Source of the DNA: Flavobacterium petrolei
Lineage (GTDB): Bacteria > Bacteroidota > Bacteroidia > Flavobacteriales > Flavobacteriaceae
NCBI RefSeq assembly: GCF_003314435.2
Contig: NZ_QNVY02000003.1
Coordinates: forward strand, 1-64,000
DNA length: 64,000 nt
Reading direction: 5' to 3'
Both the position numbers and the translations under genes were made by a program. The notes under the pieces were generated by a model. It had not been told where the DNA came from and made no database searches. It saw only the letters and a program-made list of their open reading frames with translations. The number at the start of each line of letters is the position of its first letter. Position 1 is the stretch's first letter. This document shows, piece by piece, positions 38,343-48,966 of this stretch.

Positions 38343-41300
38343 CTATACTGCTATTTCATGAATAAAAAACTGAATGTTTTTTTGATTTCCAATAAAATAT
38401 ACCGTGCTGATAAATTCGATATTGATTCGCTTATTATTGCTTGTTTCAATTTCCTTGAAAATGGAATGAAATGATTTTTTTTGGCTTAATTCTGTAAAAG
38501 TAGACTTGTTTGGTATTAATTTTTTTAGAAATTCAACAGCCCAAACTTCTTTCCCAATAAAATTCTCTTTGGTTTCCCCTATCAAATCTGTAAAAAAAGG
38601 ATTTATCGCATTGATCTTTCCTGTTTCACCTTCTACGAAAATAATTCCATCTTTCACTGATTCAAAAAGATGCTTGTAACGGGTTTCAGCATTGACTAAA
38701 GCCTCCTGAACAAATACACGATCCGAAATGTCACGGATAATACACTGAATGACTTTTTTATTATTGACCAAATAAACGTTACTGACAAACTCAACATTTA
38801 TTTTTCTTCCTTTCGCGGTTTCGAGCGGCAAATTTTCATAGCGAATAAATTCTTTTTTTTGTAATTCTGAAAATTTGTCTTTATTAGTCACAATGTCTTT
38901 GAGTGAACCTATTTCCCAAATTGATTTTTCAATTAACTGTTCGTGAGAATATCCTAACATTCCGACTAAAAAAGGATTCACATCTATTATTTTGCCGGTT
39001 TCATAATTCAGAATCAAAATTCCATCTTTGGCTGATTCAAAAAGACGGCGGTATTGATTTTCTAATTTTAGGGATTCCTCTGCTTTTTTGGCTGCGCTAA
39101 TATCCGTAAATGTGATTACAAGACCATCTATACGATCGTCCAATGTACGATACGGCATAATTCGAACGTAATAATACCTGCCATCAACTGTTGCAACTTC
39201 CTTTTGAATAGGTGCCAGCGTTTTGATAACTTCCAATGCATTACTGACCATTTCAGGATATTTCAAGTCGCAGACTAAATCCGTGAAAGGTCTTCCGGTA
39301 TCTATTGCCCGCAATTTGAATATTTTGGTTACCGGATCAGTAAATCGGCGGATATTTAATTCTTTATCTAAAAAAAGAGTGGCTATTTCAGTACTGTTGA
39401 GCAGGTTTTTCATATCATTATTGGCCTGTTCAAAATCGACTAATTTGCTTTGTAATTCGGTATTCACCGTTTGCAATTCTTCATTTAAACTCTGTAATTC
39501 TTCCTTTGAAGTAGTCAATTCCTCATTGGTAGATTGTAATTCTTCGTTCGTAGACTGCAGTTCTTCATTCGTGGATTTGAGTTCCTCCTGAGAAGTTTGC
39601 ATTTCTTCTCTGACGCTGTTCAAATCTTCATTGCTGCGTTTCAGTTCTGTTTCTAATTCTTGTTGTTTAAGAGTCGCACTTTGTTTTCTTGATTTAGAAG
39701 TTCCTGAAACGGATTCGATGCTATTTGGAATGTCTGTAAAAACAACCATAATCATCCCTTTTAGTGCATCTGGACTTTCTATTTGTTGCACCGTCAGATT
39801 GATAAAATGGAATCCTCCGTTTTCAACTATTTTTATATTATCAATATATGCCGGTTCGAAACTTTGCAACGCTTTTCGGAACGCTCCTGGCAATTCATTA
39901 CGCAAACCTTCGCGTGCCATTGCATGAACGTTCCAGTTTGCTTTGCCTGCGACAGGTTCTAAATATTTTCCGGTTCTGCCGGTAATGTATATGATATCCC
40001 CTTTGCTATTAACAAGTACGCTTGCTGGGGCAAAACGTTGCAGCAAAATTTGATCCGTAAGTGTCTGAATGTTTTCAACGACCTTAGTTTCTTTCATAGT
40101 GTCAATGGTTACTCTTTTTGTTTGGGAATAAGAACTTGGAAAATTGGAGAACTCTGGAGAAACTGATTTTGAAATCCGTTTATAAAACTTCAGTTTAGAA
40201 TCAACTACTTCAAATCCTTTGATGCTGCTTGCAACGGTCTCTGCAGTACCAAGCATCATAATTCCTCCCTGATTGAGGCTATAATTAAATAGCATTATTA
40301 ATTTATTTTGTAACTCCGGCTCCATGTAAATCAACATATTCCGACAAGTCAATAGGTCTAATTTTGTAAAAGGAGGATCTTTAGTAACATTGTGAGGTGC
40401 AAAAACTATCATTTCGCGAATGAACGTATTTACGCGGTATCCGTCATTTTCAAGGGTAAAAAATTTAGTAATCCGTTCTGGAGAAATATCTTTTATTATA
40501 CTGGAATAAAAAAATCCTTTTCGGGCTTTTTCAATAGACAACAGGTCTAAATCAGTAGCGAAAATTTGTAATTTAATACTTTTAGGAGGTTTTATTTTTG
40601 ATACTGCTTCTTCAAAAACTATTGCTAGGGAATACGCTTCTTCACCCGTTGAGCAAGCTGGAACCCAGGCGCGCAACGTTTTACCTTCTGGAATATCTTT
40701 TAGCATATTCGGAATAATTTCTTCTTTGAGTTTATCCCAAACAGCGGGATCCCTAAAAAAGCTTGTTACACCAATTAATAGTTCTTTGAAAAGCAATTCA
40801 ATTTCACTTGGATTTTCCTGTAAAAAACGCACATAGGTTTGCATTTTATCAATGTGATGTATTCCTTTTCTTCGTTCAATGCGTCGCAGTAAGGTACTTT
40901 TTTTATACATCGAAAAGTCATGCCCGGTTTGATCCCGCAACAAGATAATAATTTTGTCCAGACTGCTTTTGGTTTTGACAAGAAAATCCGATTCTGATTT
41001 AATTTCCGGAAAATAACGTAGTAAAGCCATCAGTTTAGCAGGTAATTCCTCGACAGGAGCAACAATATCGGCAATCACTGAATCTATAGCACTGCGAGGC
41101 ATACTATCAAACTTTGCAGATACAGGATCTTGCACAACTACAATTCCATTTTTTTCTTTAATGGCTTTCAATCCTATACTTCCATCGGAACCCATTCCGG
41201 AAAGAACAATACCAATACTTTTTTCCAGCCGATCCAGTGCTAAAGATTTAAAGAAAATATCTATGGGCAATCGCAAGCCACGAGACTCTTTAGGAACAAA

Positions 41301-41657
41301 TAAATGTAGTTTTCCGTTTAATATTGATAAGCTTTTATTGGGTGGAATTACATAAACGCAATTGGGTTTTACTTGTAGTGCATTAGTTGCCTGATAAACT
41401 TTCATTGTTGTCATTCTTTGCAATAACTCTGGCATTATTCCAGTATGGGTTGGATCCAAATGCTGAATTACTACGAATCCTATACCACTATTGACGGGCA
41501 TGTTTTTAAAAAATAACTCAAGTGCTTCCAGCCCACCAGCAGACGCTCCAATACCAATAATTGGAAAATCAGCGGCATCTGCATCCGATACCTTCAACTT
41601 TGGTTTCAAATCTAACACCGTACCTTCACCAAGGTTGGCTTGATTATTTTTTATCAT
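38343..41657 (-). CDS. CheB-CheR-PAS fusion protein without kinase domain
   Basis: 1104 residues. The N-terminal methylesterase domain has GIGASAGGLEALE, QHLDPTHTG and SGMGSDGSIGL. The CheR methyltransferase part has WVPACSTGEEAYSLA (SAM site) and LDLLTCRNMLIYM. A long coiled coil made of repeated STNEELQ-type heptads follows (about 650-720), then three PAS domains. No HisKA or HATPase follows, so output must come through methylation/demethylation or a partner kinase. The adjacent hybrid kinase gene, 80 bp on, is the obvious partner. Such fusions are known in the CheB/CheR-PAS sensor class; their targets are mostly unknown. Confidence 0.9.
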   Translation of the reverse strand: MIKNNQANLGEGTVLDLKPKLKVSDADAADFPIIGIGASAGGLEALELFFKNMPVNSGIGFVVIQHLDPTHTGIMPELLQRMTTMKVYQATNALQVKPNCVYVIPPNKSLSILNGKLHLFVPKESRGLRLPIDIFFKSLALDRLEKSIGIVLSGMGSDGSIGLKAIKEKNGIVVVQDPVSAKFDSMPRSAIDSVIADIVAPVEELPAKLMALLRYFPEIKSESDFLVKTKSSLDKIIILLRDQTGHDFSMYKKSTLLRRIERRKGIHHIDKMQTYVRFLQENPSEIELLFKELLIGVTSFFRDPAVWDKLKEEIIPNMLKDIPEGKTLRAWVPACSTGEEAYSLAIVFEEAVSKIKPPKSIKLQIFATDLDLLSIEKARKGFFYSSIIKDISPERITKFFTLENDGYRVNTFIREMIVFAPHNVTKDPPFTKLDLLTCRNMLIYMEPELQNKLIMLFNYSLNQGGIMMLGTAETVASSIKGFEVVDSKLKFYKRISKSVSPEFSNFPSSYSQTKRVTIDTMKETKVVENIQTLTDQILLQRFAPASVLVNSKGDIIYITGRTGKYLEPVAGKANWNVHAMAREGLRNELPGAFRKALQSFEPAYIDNIKIVENGGFHFINLTVQQIESPDALKGMIMVVFTDIPNSIESVSGTSKSRKQSATLKQQELETELKRSNEDLNSVREEMQTSQEELKSTNEELQSTNEELQSTNEELTTSKEELQSLNEELQTVNTELQSKLVDFEQANNDMKNLLNSTEIATLFLDKELNIRRFTDPVTKIFKLRAIDTGRPFTDLVCDLKYPEMVSNALEVIKTLAPIQKEVATVDGRYYYVRIMPYRTLDDRIDGLVITFTDISAAKKAEESLKLENQYRRLFESAKDGILILNYETGKIIDVNPFLVGMLGYSHEQLIEKSIWEIGSLKDIVTNKDKFSELQKKEFIRYENLPLETAKGRKINVEFVSNVYLVNNKKVIQCIIRDISDRVFVQEALVNAETRYKHLFESVKDGIIFVEGETGKINAINPFFTDLIGETKENFIGKEVWAVEFLKKLIPNKSTFTELSQKKSFHSIFKEIETSNNKRINIEFISTVYFIGNQKNIQFFIHEIAV

Positions 41658-42036
41658 TACAAATTTTTAATTTTCAATAACTATTATAAGATGAGTAGGA
41701 ATGCTCTATCAAATTACTTCTTTTATTTTGAGTATTAATAAATGGCTAATTTAGTACGTTTTTAGCGGTTTGTTCCTTTAAAAAAGACAAAAAAATATCT
41801 CTTGCATCACAGAAACTAAATTTAATTTAACAACTGTTTAATAATTCTAAAAAAAGGATTGAAATAAAATATTCATAAAAATAAGCAATTTTCATAAATA
41901 GTGTATTTTTTGTAAGGTTTGTATAATTAATTAACTAATAAGTAGTTAATACATGTTAAATTTAGTAAAAAAAATGTGTTTTCACAAGTAAATTACATAT
42001 TAAAAAAAATGAACAAAATTTTAAATTTTTTACATA
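41658..42036. other. Intergenic between the two large sensor genes
   Basis: About 380 very AT-rich bases upstream of the CheB-CheR-PAS gene. I see no gene and no confident promoter. Confidence 0.4.
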
Positions 42037-42067
42037 AAAAAAGTGCCTAAATCATAAGACACTTTTA
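42037..42067 (-). terminator. Terminator after the giant kinase gene
   Basis: Stem AAAAGTG/CACTTTT (42039-42045 with 42060-42066) with A/T runs outside it, about 18 bp past the stop on the minus strand. Confidence 0.6.
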
Positions 42068-42084
42068 TTAATCATTAAAATCTA

Positions 42085-45000
42085 TTATTTTTTTTGCAGC
42101 CACATAAACAGCATTTGTTCTAAATCTGATTGAATAATTGGCTTAGGTAAATAACCATTCATACCTGCCTCCAAACACTTTTCTTTATCTCCAACCATAA
42201 TTCCTGCAGTGATTGCAATTATGGGAATATGTTCCGCTCCTTTTAGCTGCCTGATTTCTTTGGTAGCTTGATAACCGTTTTTATTTGGCATCTGAATATC
42301 CATTAAAATAACATCCGGTTGCTCTTTTTTATACAATTCTACAGCTTCATTTCCATCTTTTGCTTCAATGATTATGCAATTTGAAATAATTTTTTTGACA
42401 AGTGTTCTAGCCAATAGCATATTGATTTTATTGTCTTCTACTATTAAAACCTTTTTATCTTCCAAAACAGTGACTGGAATTATTGCTGCGTTTTGAACTG
42501 CATCAGAAATAAGTCGCTCTTTGTTCTTCTTATGATTTGTCTTTTTGAATTTAACAACAAAGTAGAAATCACTTCCATCGCCATGTTTACTAATTAATTG
42601 CAACTTACTGTCCATCAATGCTAAAAGCTGATTTGATATTGCCAAACCTAATCCGGTTCCGCCAAATTTACGATTCGTTGAATTGTCTTCCTGAACAAAT
42701 GAATTGAATATTTTTTCGTTGTTAACTGTTTTTATTCCCACTCCAGTATCTTTTACAGAAAACATAATTGTAGACCATTTCTTTTCGTTTGTCTCTATTT
42801 CGGTAATATCCAAACGAATTTCACCAAAATTGGTAAACTTAATTGCATTGCTTAATAGATTCACCAATATTTGTTTCAATCGCACGGAATCTGCCAGAAT
42901 ATATTGTGGAATACTTTTGTTGATATCAAGAATTAAATCTATTTTTTTCAAATCAGCTTGATATTTAAACAAATTAATAACCTGATTTGTTAATTTGAAA
43001 AGGTTAATTTCTTCAATATTCAGTTCTAATTTTCCCGATTCAATTTTTGAAAAATCCAACACATCATTAACAATATCCATTAATGAAATTGCGGATTCAT
43101 TAACGGTTTTCATATATGCGGACTGATTCTTTTTTAGATTTGATTTCATCAACAAATGCGTGAAACCAATTATTCCGTTCAAAGGAGTTCTAATTTCATG
43201 ACTCATATTAGCTAGGAAATCAGTCTTTGCTTTATTTGCGGATTCAGCTAATTCTTTCGCTTTTACCAGCTCCATTTCCATCACTTTCTGGTCCGAAATA
43301 TCAATAAAACTGATTACGATTTCATAAATTTCCCCATTTGCATCCATATCGGGATATCCATTTATTAAAAGCCATACCACATCATTACTTATTGGTCGGC
43401 ATACGCCAAATCTAAAATTTTTGAGTGATTTTTTGGTCGCGATAATTTGGTTTACAGGATATCTTTCATAAGACATCAATGTATTATCTTCATTTAAGAA
43501 ATTCCATGTTGCATCAAAAGCTGTAATTCCGCGCATTTGATCATCCGTTAATCCCAATAATTCAGCAGCTTTTACATTATTGACCACCACGGAAGTATCC
43601 GGTGCATGAACTACTATACCAGCATCCAGATTGTTTAACAAACCGCGGTATCGTTCCTCACTTTTTAGCAATGCCCTATCGGATTTTTTGGCTGCTGTGA
43701 TATCTCTTGAAAGGCAAATGTAGTGCATTTCATGATCCTGACTTTCTTGCATAGGTGCGATTGAAAGTTCAAACCAATGCAAACCACTTGGTAACTCCAG
43801 AGAATATTGTCGGCCTGTTGAATATCCTTTTTCCGAAGCTTCCCGAATAGCGGAAATGCACAAATTTGAAACATCCGGTGGCAATACTTCCGAAAATGTT
43901 TTTCCCAGAAATGCTTCCGGAGGAAAAGCTAATAAATCATCCCTACGGGAATGGTAGTTGAAAATTTTACCTTCCATATCCACTTCAAACAACAAATCTG
44001 GTAAAGCTCCAATTATGGCTTCCAGTTTTTTATTCATTTTCCTGAAATCATCCTCAGCTTTCTTGCGTTTAGTTACATCTCGAACGATGGCCACAATTCG
44101 ACCATCAATAATCATTTTCGCAGTAATCTCTACTGAAATTAATGTTCCATCTTTATGCAACATACTGCGCTGAATCAATGTTTTTTCCCCGTCCAATAAT
44201 TCCTCCATCATTATGGGTCTTGATATTAGCTCCTCTTTTGAATACAAATCCTGTAGATTTTTTGTACACAATTCTTCCTTTGAATAGCCTAACAGCAAAC
44301 AAGCGCTTTCATTTACTTCAAGTAAATCTCCGGAAACATTATTAATAAAAATAGCATCTGAAGCTTGTTCTACCAAACTGCGATACTTTTCCTCACTATT
44401 AATCAATTGCTTCTTTATATTTTTCAACTCAGTTATCTCAGTCAAAGCACCATTTAATCGCTGTGCTTTACCTTTTTCATCTCTAGATATTACACCTCGC
44501 CCATATAATATCCCGTAACTGCCATCAGCCTTTTGAAAACGGAATTCATCTGACCATAAATTTGCAATTCCGGCATAAGAATCCTCTAAATTTAAAATCA
44601 CTCGTTCCCTGTCATCCGGATGCACCTTTGATCGCCAAATAACACTGTTGTTTTCTCCATTAGGTTCAATACTGCCAAAGCCTAAAAGATCTACAAAAGT
44701 TTGATTATTCCAACTTACCCCTGTTACTAAATCTACTTCAAAAACTGCATCATTGGTGGCCGCAGCAATCATTTCGAATCGTTCATTTGCTTCTTTGACT
44801 TTCTCTTCCGCTTTTTTACGTTCAGTAAGATCAATTCCCATTCCTACCAAGCACCTTTTTCCCTCATAATCAATTACATGAGAACTAATATAATATGGGA
44901 TTTTATTTTTATTTTTAGTAAAGAATTCAACTTCAATACCAGGTGATTTTCTTTCAAATACTGTTTTTATTCTTGTTTTAACTTTTTGCTTCTCTTCTCC

Positions 45001-48000
45001 ATCAAAAAATTCTATAGGATTCATTTGCCTGATTTCCTCATAATCATACCCAGTTACTTCTTCAAAATTTTTATTCCATTTTAAAAAACTTCCTGATTCA
45101 TCATAGAGATAAAAAATTCCCGGAAGATTATTGATTATCGAATCCGAAAGATTTTTTTCTCGCAGGATTATCGCTTCTGCATTTTTTCGTTCCGTAATAT
45201 CAGTGATGGTACCTACGTAACCTACAATTTCATTTTTTATATTTTTTTCAGGTAAAGCCTGTCCCATCACCCAAGCAACAGATCCATCCTGACGCACAAA
45301 TCGGTATTCAGATAATGAATTTTGTTTGTTGTTTGTGGCAGTTTTCCACCCACTGAACAATGAATTTTTATCTTCCTCATGAACTGCTTTTAACCAACCA
45401 TTTCCTATAGCTTCCTGAAAAGATAAACCTGAAATTTGACACCAATGTGGATTAACAAACGTGGTATATCCGCTGGCGTCCGTTCTAAAAATTCCTACAG
45501 GAGCAACATCAGTAAGCAAGTGATAACGATGTTCACTTTCAATAACTGCTTCCTCAGCCTTTTTTCTCAAAGCCTCTTTTTCAAAAACTTCTAATGCAAA
45601 AGACACATCACCCGTTGCCTCCTCTAACAATGCAATTTCTTCCGCGTCAAAAAAGTTTTTTTCATTGGCATAAAAAGAAAAAACGCCAATTACCTTTCCT
45701 GATTTTTTTATTGGCACCGCCATTGATGAAAGATAACCTCGTGATAGAGCTTCTTTGCGCCAAGGTTGCATCATTGGATCGTTTTCAATATCATTACAAA
45801 TAACATATCGTGCTTCCCGCATTGCCGTTCCGGCCGGACCTCTTCCTTCAGGAATATCTTCTATGGAAATGGTTTTAATTATTGACAAATACCCATTATT
45901 CTCTCCAGCAATCATCTCCGGAATTAATTTTTTGGTTTTTTTATCGACAGTCCCAATCCAGACCATTCTAAATTTACCTAAATCCACCGCTATTTTACAG
46001 GCTTCTTCAAAAAGCGTTTTTTCATCAGTAGTGCGAACAATCATTTGATTAATTTGACTGATGAATAAATAAAGTCGGTTGGCTTTGATCAGTTTTTGAT
46101 CAGCTCTGATACGTTGCGTAATATCAGTAACAATACCGTGACAAATCACAGTTCCTTCGGGTTCAACTACCGGTAACGAATTTACATCATGCCATACTAA
46201 TCCTTTTTTAGGATGAAAATAGCGATATTCACATTTTAAAGGAACTAATTTTGATTTTGTTGCAGCAATACTTTGCACCACGAAATCCAAATCATCTGGA
46301 TGGATCAGTTGAAATATTTTTTCCGCATTATTCTCAATTTCTTTAAAAGTGAAACCATAAATTTCCTCAATAGCCTTGCTGGTATAAGGGTACGAAAGGC
46401 TTCCATCCTTATTTTGACGCATCGAATAGATTAATCCTGGTGAAGCGTCTGCAATTTTAGCAAACTTATTTCTTTCACTTAACAAAGTTTCATTTGCTAT
46501 TTTAGTCTCCGTTATATCTCTTAAATTCGAAATAATTCCTCCTATACTACTATCGTCAATTTTATTATTTAAGATTCCTTGGAGCCAAATATAATTTCCG
46601 TTTTTATGCTTAGCCTGAAAAAGTAATTCAATAGGTTTACCAGGATTATCGATTGCTTTTTCGACCATCTGATTCACATAATCTAAATAATCCGGATGAA
46701 AATATTCATTTTTTAGAATTTTCTCAAATTCATCATCTGTGTATCCTGTAACACGAGCCGAAGATGGGCTTCGGAAAATAGTATTTATATCTTTATCAAA
46801 AACCGTAATAATACCATCATTGTTCTCAACCAAAGCACGGAATCGTTTTTCGCTTTGTTCAATTTTATCCTGAGCAATTTTACTTTCTGTGATATCTCTT
46901 AAGTTAGCAATAATCAACCTCACGCCATCTTCACTTAATAAGTTTGTTAGCACTCCTTTTATCCAGATGTAATGTCCCTCTTTATGTTTTACCTGAAACT
47001 GAACTGGATTCAGAACTCCCGGATTTTCGAATGTTTCTTTCATCTTCTGATTCACGTAATCAATATAATCCGGATGAAAATACTCTGAATCAGAAATCTC
47101 AGCAAATTCTTGTTTTGAATAACCAGTTATGCGTTCTGAGGAGGTACTTCTAAATAATGTTTTTAAATTTTCATCGAGAACGGTGATAATGCCCTCATTA
47201 TTTTCGACCAACGCTCGGAAATATTTATCATTATTTTCAATCGTTTCTAATGCTTTTTTGCTTTCGGTAATATCTTTAACAAATCCCAAAAAACGATTCT
47301 TGGAGAGTTTCACCGCTTCAACAGACCACCATTTGATAGCTCCCTTTTTATGAATTGTTTTAAACTCTTTTTTGGCCGTTCCCTTTTCTAAAAGAATTTG
47401 GAATTCCTTATATAATTCTCCTTGTAATTCTTGAGAAGACAAATTCCCAAAGCTCATAGTCAGTAATTCCTTTTTTGAATACCCAGTCAATACTGTTGCG
47501 GCATGGTTTACATCTACATAATTCCCTTTTTCATCTAAGACAAAAACTCCGTCAGGTGCGTTTTCTATATACGTCTTAAATTTAGCATTGCCTTCTTCCT
47601 CAATTAATTTTAATTTATATTCTACTACAGCTGCTTCTTGCTCTTTGATGGAATCTTCAATAATTTTTTTCTGGGTAATATCTTGTGTATTTCCTCTTAA
47701 TGCATAAACATTTCCAAAGGTATCAAGCAGCGGAATTACAATTGCATGCAACCACCTATTACTATTATCTGATAAAATGACGTTTTGTTGTACTTCAAAT
47801 TTTTCTTTATCGGCGATGGATTGATTAATTTTATTCTGAAAAAATGTAGCATCTTCTTCTGAAAAAAGATTCAAAAACTCCTGATATAAATTCTGGTCCA
47901 TTTTACTCTCGATTCCATAAATCGAATACAATTCCTCAGACCAAATCATTTTTTTATTTAATAGATTGAACTCCCAACTTCCCATTTTTGCAATTTGTTG

Positions 48001-48492
48001 TGCATGGTTTAATAGGTCTTCTTTCTTAATTAACTTTTCTTGCGTGCTTCTTATCTCAGAAATATCTCTTCCAATTGCATAAATATTTTCTACAGAAATA
48101 GCATTCGCTGTCCATTGAATCAGTACGAAATCGCCATTCTTTTTTTTAAATCTGTTCTCAAAATTCGTGGAGGGATTTCCCATTGCAAGACTACCAATCT
48201 CGTGCAACGATCTTTCAAGATCATCCGGATGCAGAAGATGGAGAAAGGATTCCTGCAATAATTCTTCTTTTGAATATCCTAGAATTTTGACAAAAGTGGG
48301 GTTAATCTCCTTGAAAAAAGCATCTGTTCCCACAATACACACTAAATCATTAGACTCTTCAATAAAAAAATTAAAACTAGACAATGACGCTACTTTTTCT
48401 GTTAACCGGTTTACTTCTAATTCTTGCTCCTTTAATTTAAGAAGTAGAGCTTCGTAAGATAGATTGGCTTTATTCATACTGGTTATATTCAA
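42085..48492 (-). CDS. Giant soluble hybrid histidine kinase with about 12 PAS domains, GAF and receiver
   Basis: 2135 residues, no signal or membrane segment. I count six PAS domains, then a GAF domain (LYLFISQINQMIV...SSMAVPIKKSGKVIGVFSF), then six more PAS domains. HisKA (MSHEIRTPLNGIIGF), HATPase (FGGTGLGLAISNQLLALM) and a receiver (MDIQMPNKNGYQ) end the chain. Two neighbouring PAS domains are obvious tandem duplicates (RALVENNEGIITV and RALVENNDGIITV, each followed by YFHPDY.DYVNQ). It should autophosphorylate on the HisKA His and pass phosphate to its own receiver Asp; no output partner is encoded nearby. Ligands of the PAS domains are unknown. Confidence 0.9.
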   Translation of the reverse strand: MNITSMNKANLSYEALLLKLKEQELEVNRLTEKVASLSSFNFFIEESNDLVCIVGTDAFFKEINPTFVKILGYSKEELLQESFLHLLHPDDLERSLHEIGSLAMGNPSTNFENRFKKKNGDFVLIQWTANAISVENIYAIGRDISEIRSTQEKLIKKEDLLNHAQQIAKMGSWEFNLLNKKMIWSEELYSIYGIESKMDQNLYQEFLNLFSEEDATFFQNKINQSIADKEKFEVQQNVILSDNSNRWLHAIVIPLLDTFGNVYALRGNTQDITQKKIIEDSIKEQEAAVVEYKLKLIEEEGNAKFKTYIENAPDGVFVLDEKGNYVDVNHAATVLTGYSKKELLTMSFGNLSSQELQGELYKEFQILLEKGTAKKEFKTIHKKGAIKWWSVEAVKLSKNRFLGFVKDITESKKALETIENNDKYFRALVENNEGIITVLDENLKTLFRSTSSERITGYSKQEFAEISDSEYFHPDYIDYVNQKMKETFENPGVLNPVQFQVKHKEGHYIWIKGVLTNLLSEDGVRLIIANLRDITESKIAQDKIEQSEKRFRALVENNDGIITVFDKDINTIFRSPSSARVTGYTDDEFEKILKNEYFHPDYLDYVNQMVEKAIDNPGKPIELLFQAKHKNGNYIWLQGILNNKIDDSSIGGIISNLRDITETKIANETLLSERNKFAKIADASPGLIYSMRQNKDGSLSYPYTSKAIEEIYGFTFKEIENNAEKIFQLIHPDDLDFVVQSIAATKSKLVPLKCEYRYFHPKKGLVWHDVNSLPVVEPEGTVICHGIVTDITQRIRADQKLIKANRLYLFISQINQMIVRTTDEKTLFEEACKIAVDLGKFRMVWIGTVDKKTKKLIPEMIAGENNGYLSIIKTISIEDIPEGRGPAGTAMREARYVICNDIENDPMMQPWRKEALSRGYLSSMAVPIKKSGKVIGVFSFYANEKNFFDAEEIALLEEATGDVSFALEVFEKEALRKKAEEAVIESEHRYHLLTDVAPVGIFRTDASGYTTFVNPHWCQISGLSFQEAIGNGWLKAVHEEDKNSLFSGWKTATNNKQNSLSEYRFVRQDGSVAWVMGQALPEKNIKNEIVGYVGTITDITERKNAEAIILREKNLSDSIINNLPGIFYLYDESGSFLKWNKNFEEVTGYDYEEIRQMNPIEFFDGEEKQKVKTRIKTVFERKSPGIEVEFFTKNKNKIPYYISSHVIDYEGKRCLVGMGIDLTERKKAEEKVKEANERFEMIAAATNDAVFEVDLVTGVSWNNQTFVDLLGFGSIEPNGENNSVIWRSKVHPDDRERVILNLEDSYAGIANLWSDEFRFQKADGSYGILYGRGVISRDEKGKAQRLNGALTEITELKNIKKQLINSEEKYRSLVEQASDAIFINNVSGDLLEVNESACLLLGYSKEELCTKNLQDLYSKEELISRPIMMEELLDGEKTLIQRSMLHKDGTLISVEITAKMIIDGRIVAIVRDVTKRKKAEDDFRKMNKKLEAIIGALPDLLFEVDMEGKIFNYHSRRDDLLAFPPEAFLGKTFSEVLPPDVSNLCISAIREASEKGYSTGRQYSLELPSGLHWFELSIAPMQESQDHEMHYICLSRDITAAKKSDRALLKSEERYRGLLNNLDAGIVVHAPDTSVVVNNVKAAELLGLTDDQMRGITAFDATWNFLNEDNTLMSYERYPVNQIIATKKSLKNFRFGVCRPISNDVVWLLINGYPDMDANGEIYEIVISFIDISDQKVMEMELVKAKELAESANKAKTDFLANMSHEIRTPLNGIIGFTHLLMKSNLKKNQSAYMKTVNESAISLMDIVNDVLDFSKIESGKLELNIEEINLFKLTNQVINLFKYQADLKKIDLILDINKSIPQYILADSVRLKQILVNLLSNAIKFTNFGEIRLDITEIETNEKKWSTIMFSVKDTGVGIKTVNNEKIFNSFVQEDNSTNRKFGGTGLGLAISNQLLALMDSKLQLISKHGDGSDFYFVVKFKKTNHKKNKERLISDAVQNAAIIPVTVLEDKKVLIVEDNKINMLLARTLVKKIISNCIIIEAKDGNEAVELYKKEQPDVILMDIQMPNKNGYQATKEIRQLKGAEHIPIIAITAGIMVGDKEKCLEAGMNGYLPKPIIQSDLEQMLFMWLQKK

Positions 48493-48906
48493 ATAATTTT
48501 TAAATATAATAAATAATAGTCACAAAATAAATAGGACACTATTTCATAACTATTAAAACCCTTAAAAACAATATTTTAAATATAATTGTATTGCATTCAT
48601 ATTTAAAATCCAAAAAATAAATCAATCCTTTTTACCAATAAACGAGAAAAAACCAAACTTTCATTTCACTTTTTACTCTATTATTCCACCTCTTCTTGGA
48701 TTCAATACTTGAAAAGAGGATAATTATGGTCTACTTTTTTTATAATCAAAGAAAACATATTACTTAATTTCATTCAATTATTGAAAGATAAATATAATCA
48801 ACTGGCCACTTTTTAAAAAACAAACAACTGATTTACAATGAATAACAATTTTAAAAGATCTCATTCACCACAGCTTTTTAAAATTTTAACAAAAAATTAA
48901 TTTACA
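48493..48906. other. Intergenic, divergent region before the MarR gene
   Basis: More than 400 AT-rich bases without a recognisable gene. It must hold the promoter of the giant kinase on the minus strand, which I could not place. Confidence 0.4.
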
Positions 48907-48940
48907 TTTGTATATACAACTATAAATTGTGTTAAATTTG
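48907..48940 (+). promoter_or_regulatory. Promoter with likely MarR operator over the -33 element
   Basis: TTTG (48907-48910), 22 nt, then TAAATTTG (48933-48940), a perfect -7 box. The -33 TTG is part of the 12-bp palindrome TTGTATATACAA (48908-48919). A repressor bound there would block the promoter, which fits autorepression by the MarR protein encoded next. Confidence 0.6.
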
Positions 48941-48966
48941 TACCAACAAATTACATATATACAAAT

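Noticed and set aside
39223..39591. 122-codon plus-strand frame opposite the CheB-CheR-PAS gene
   Set aside because: It is the Ser/Leu/Cys-rich complement of the repeated STNEELQ coiled coil, not a gene.
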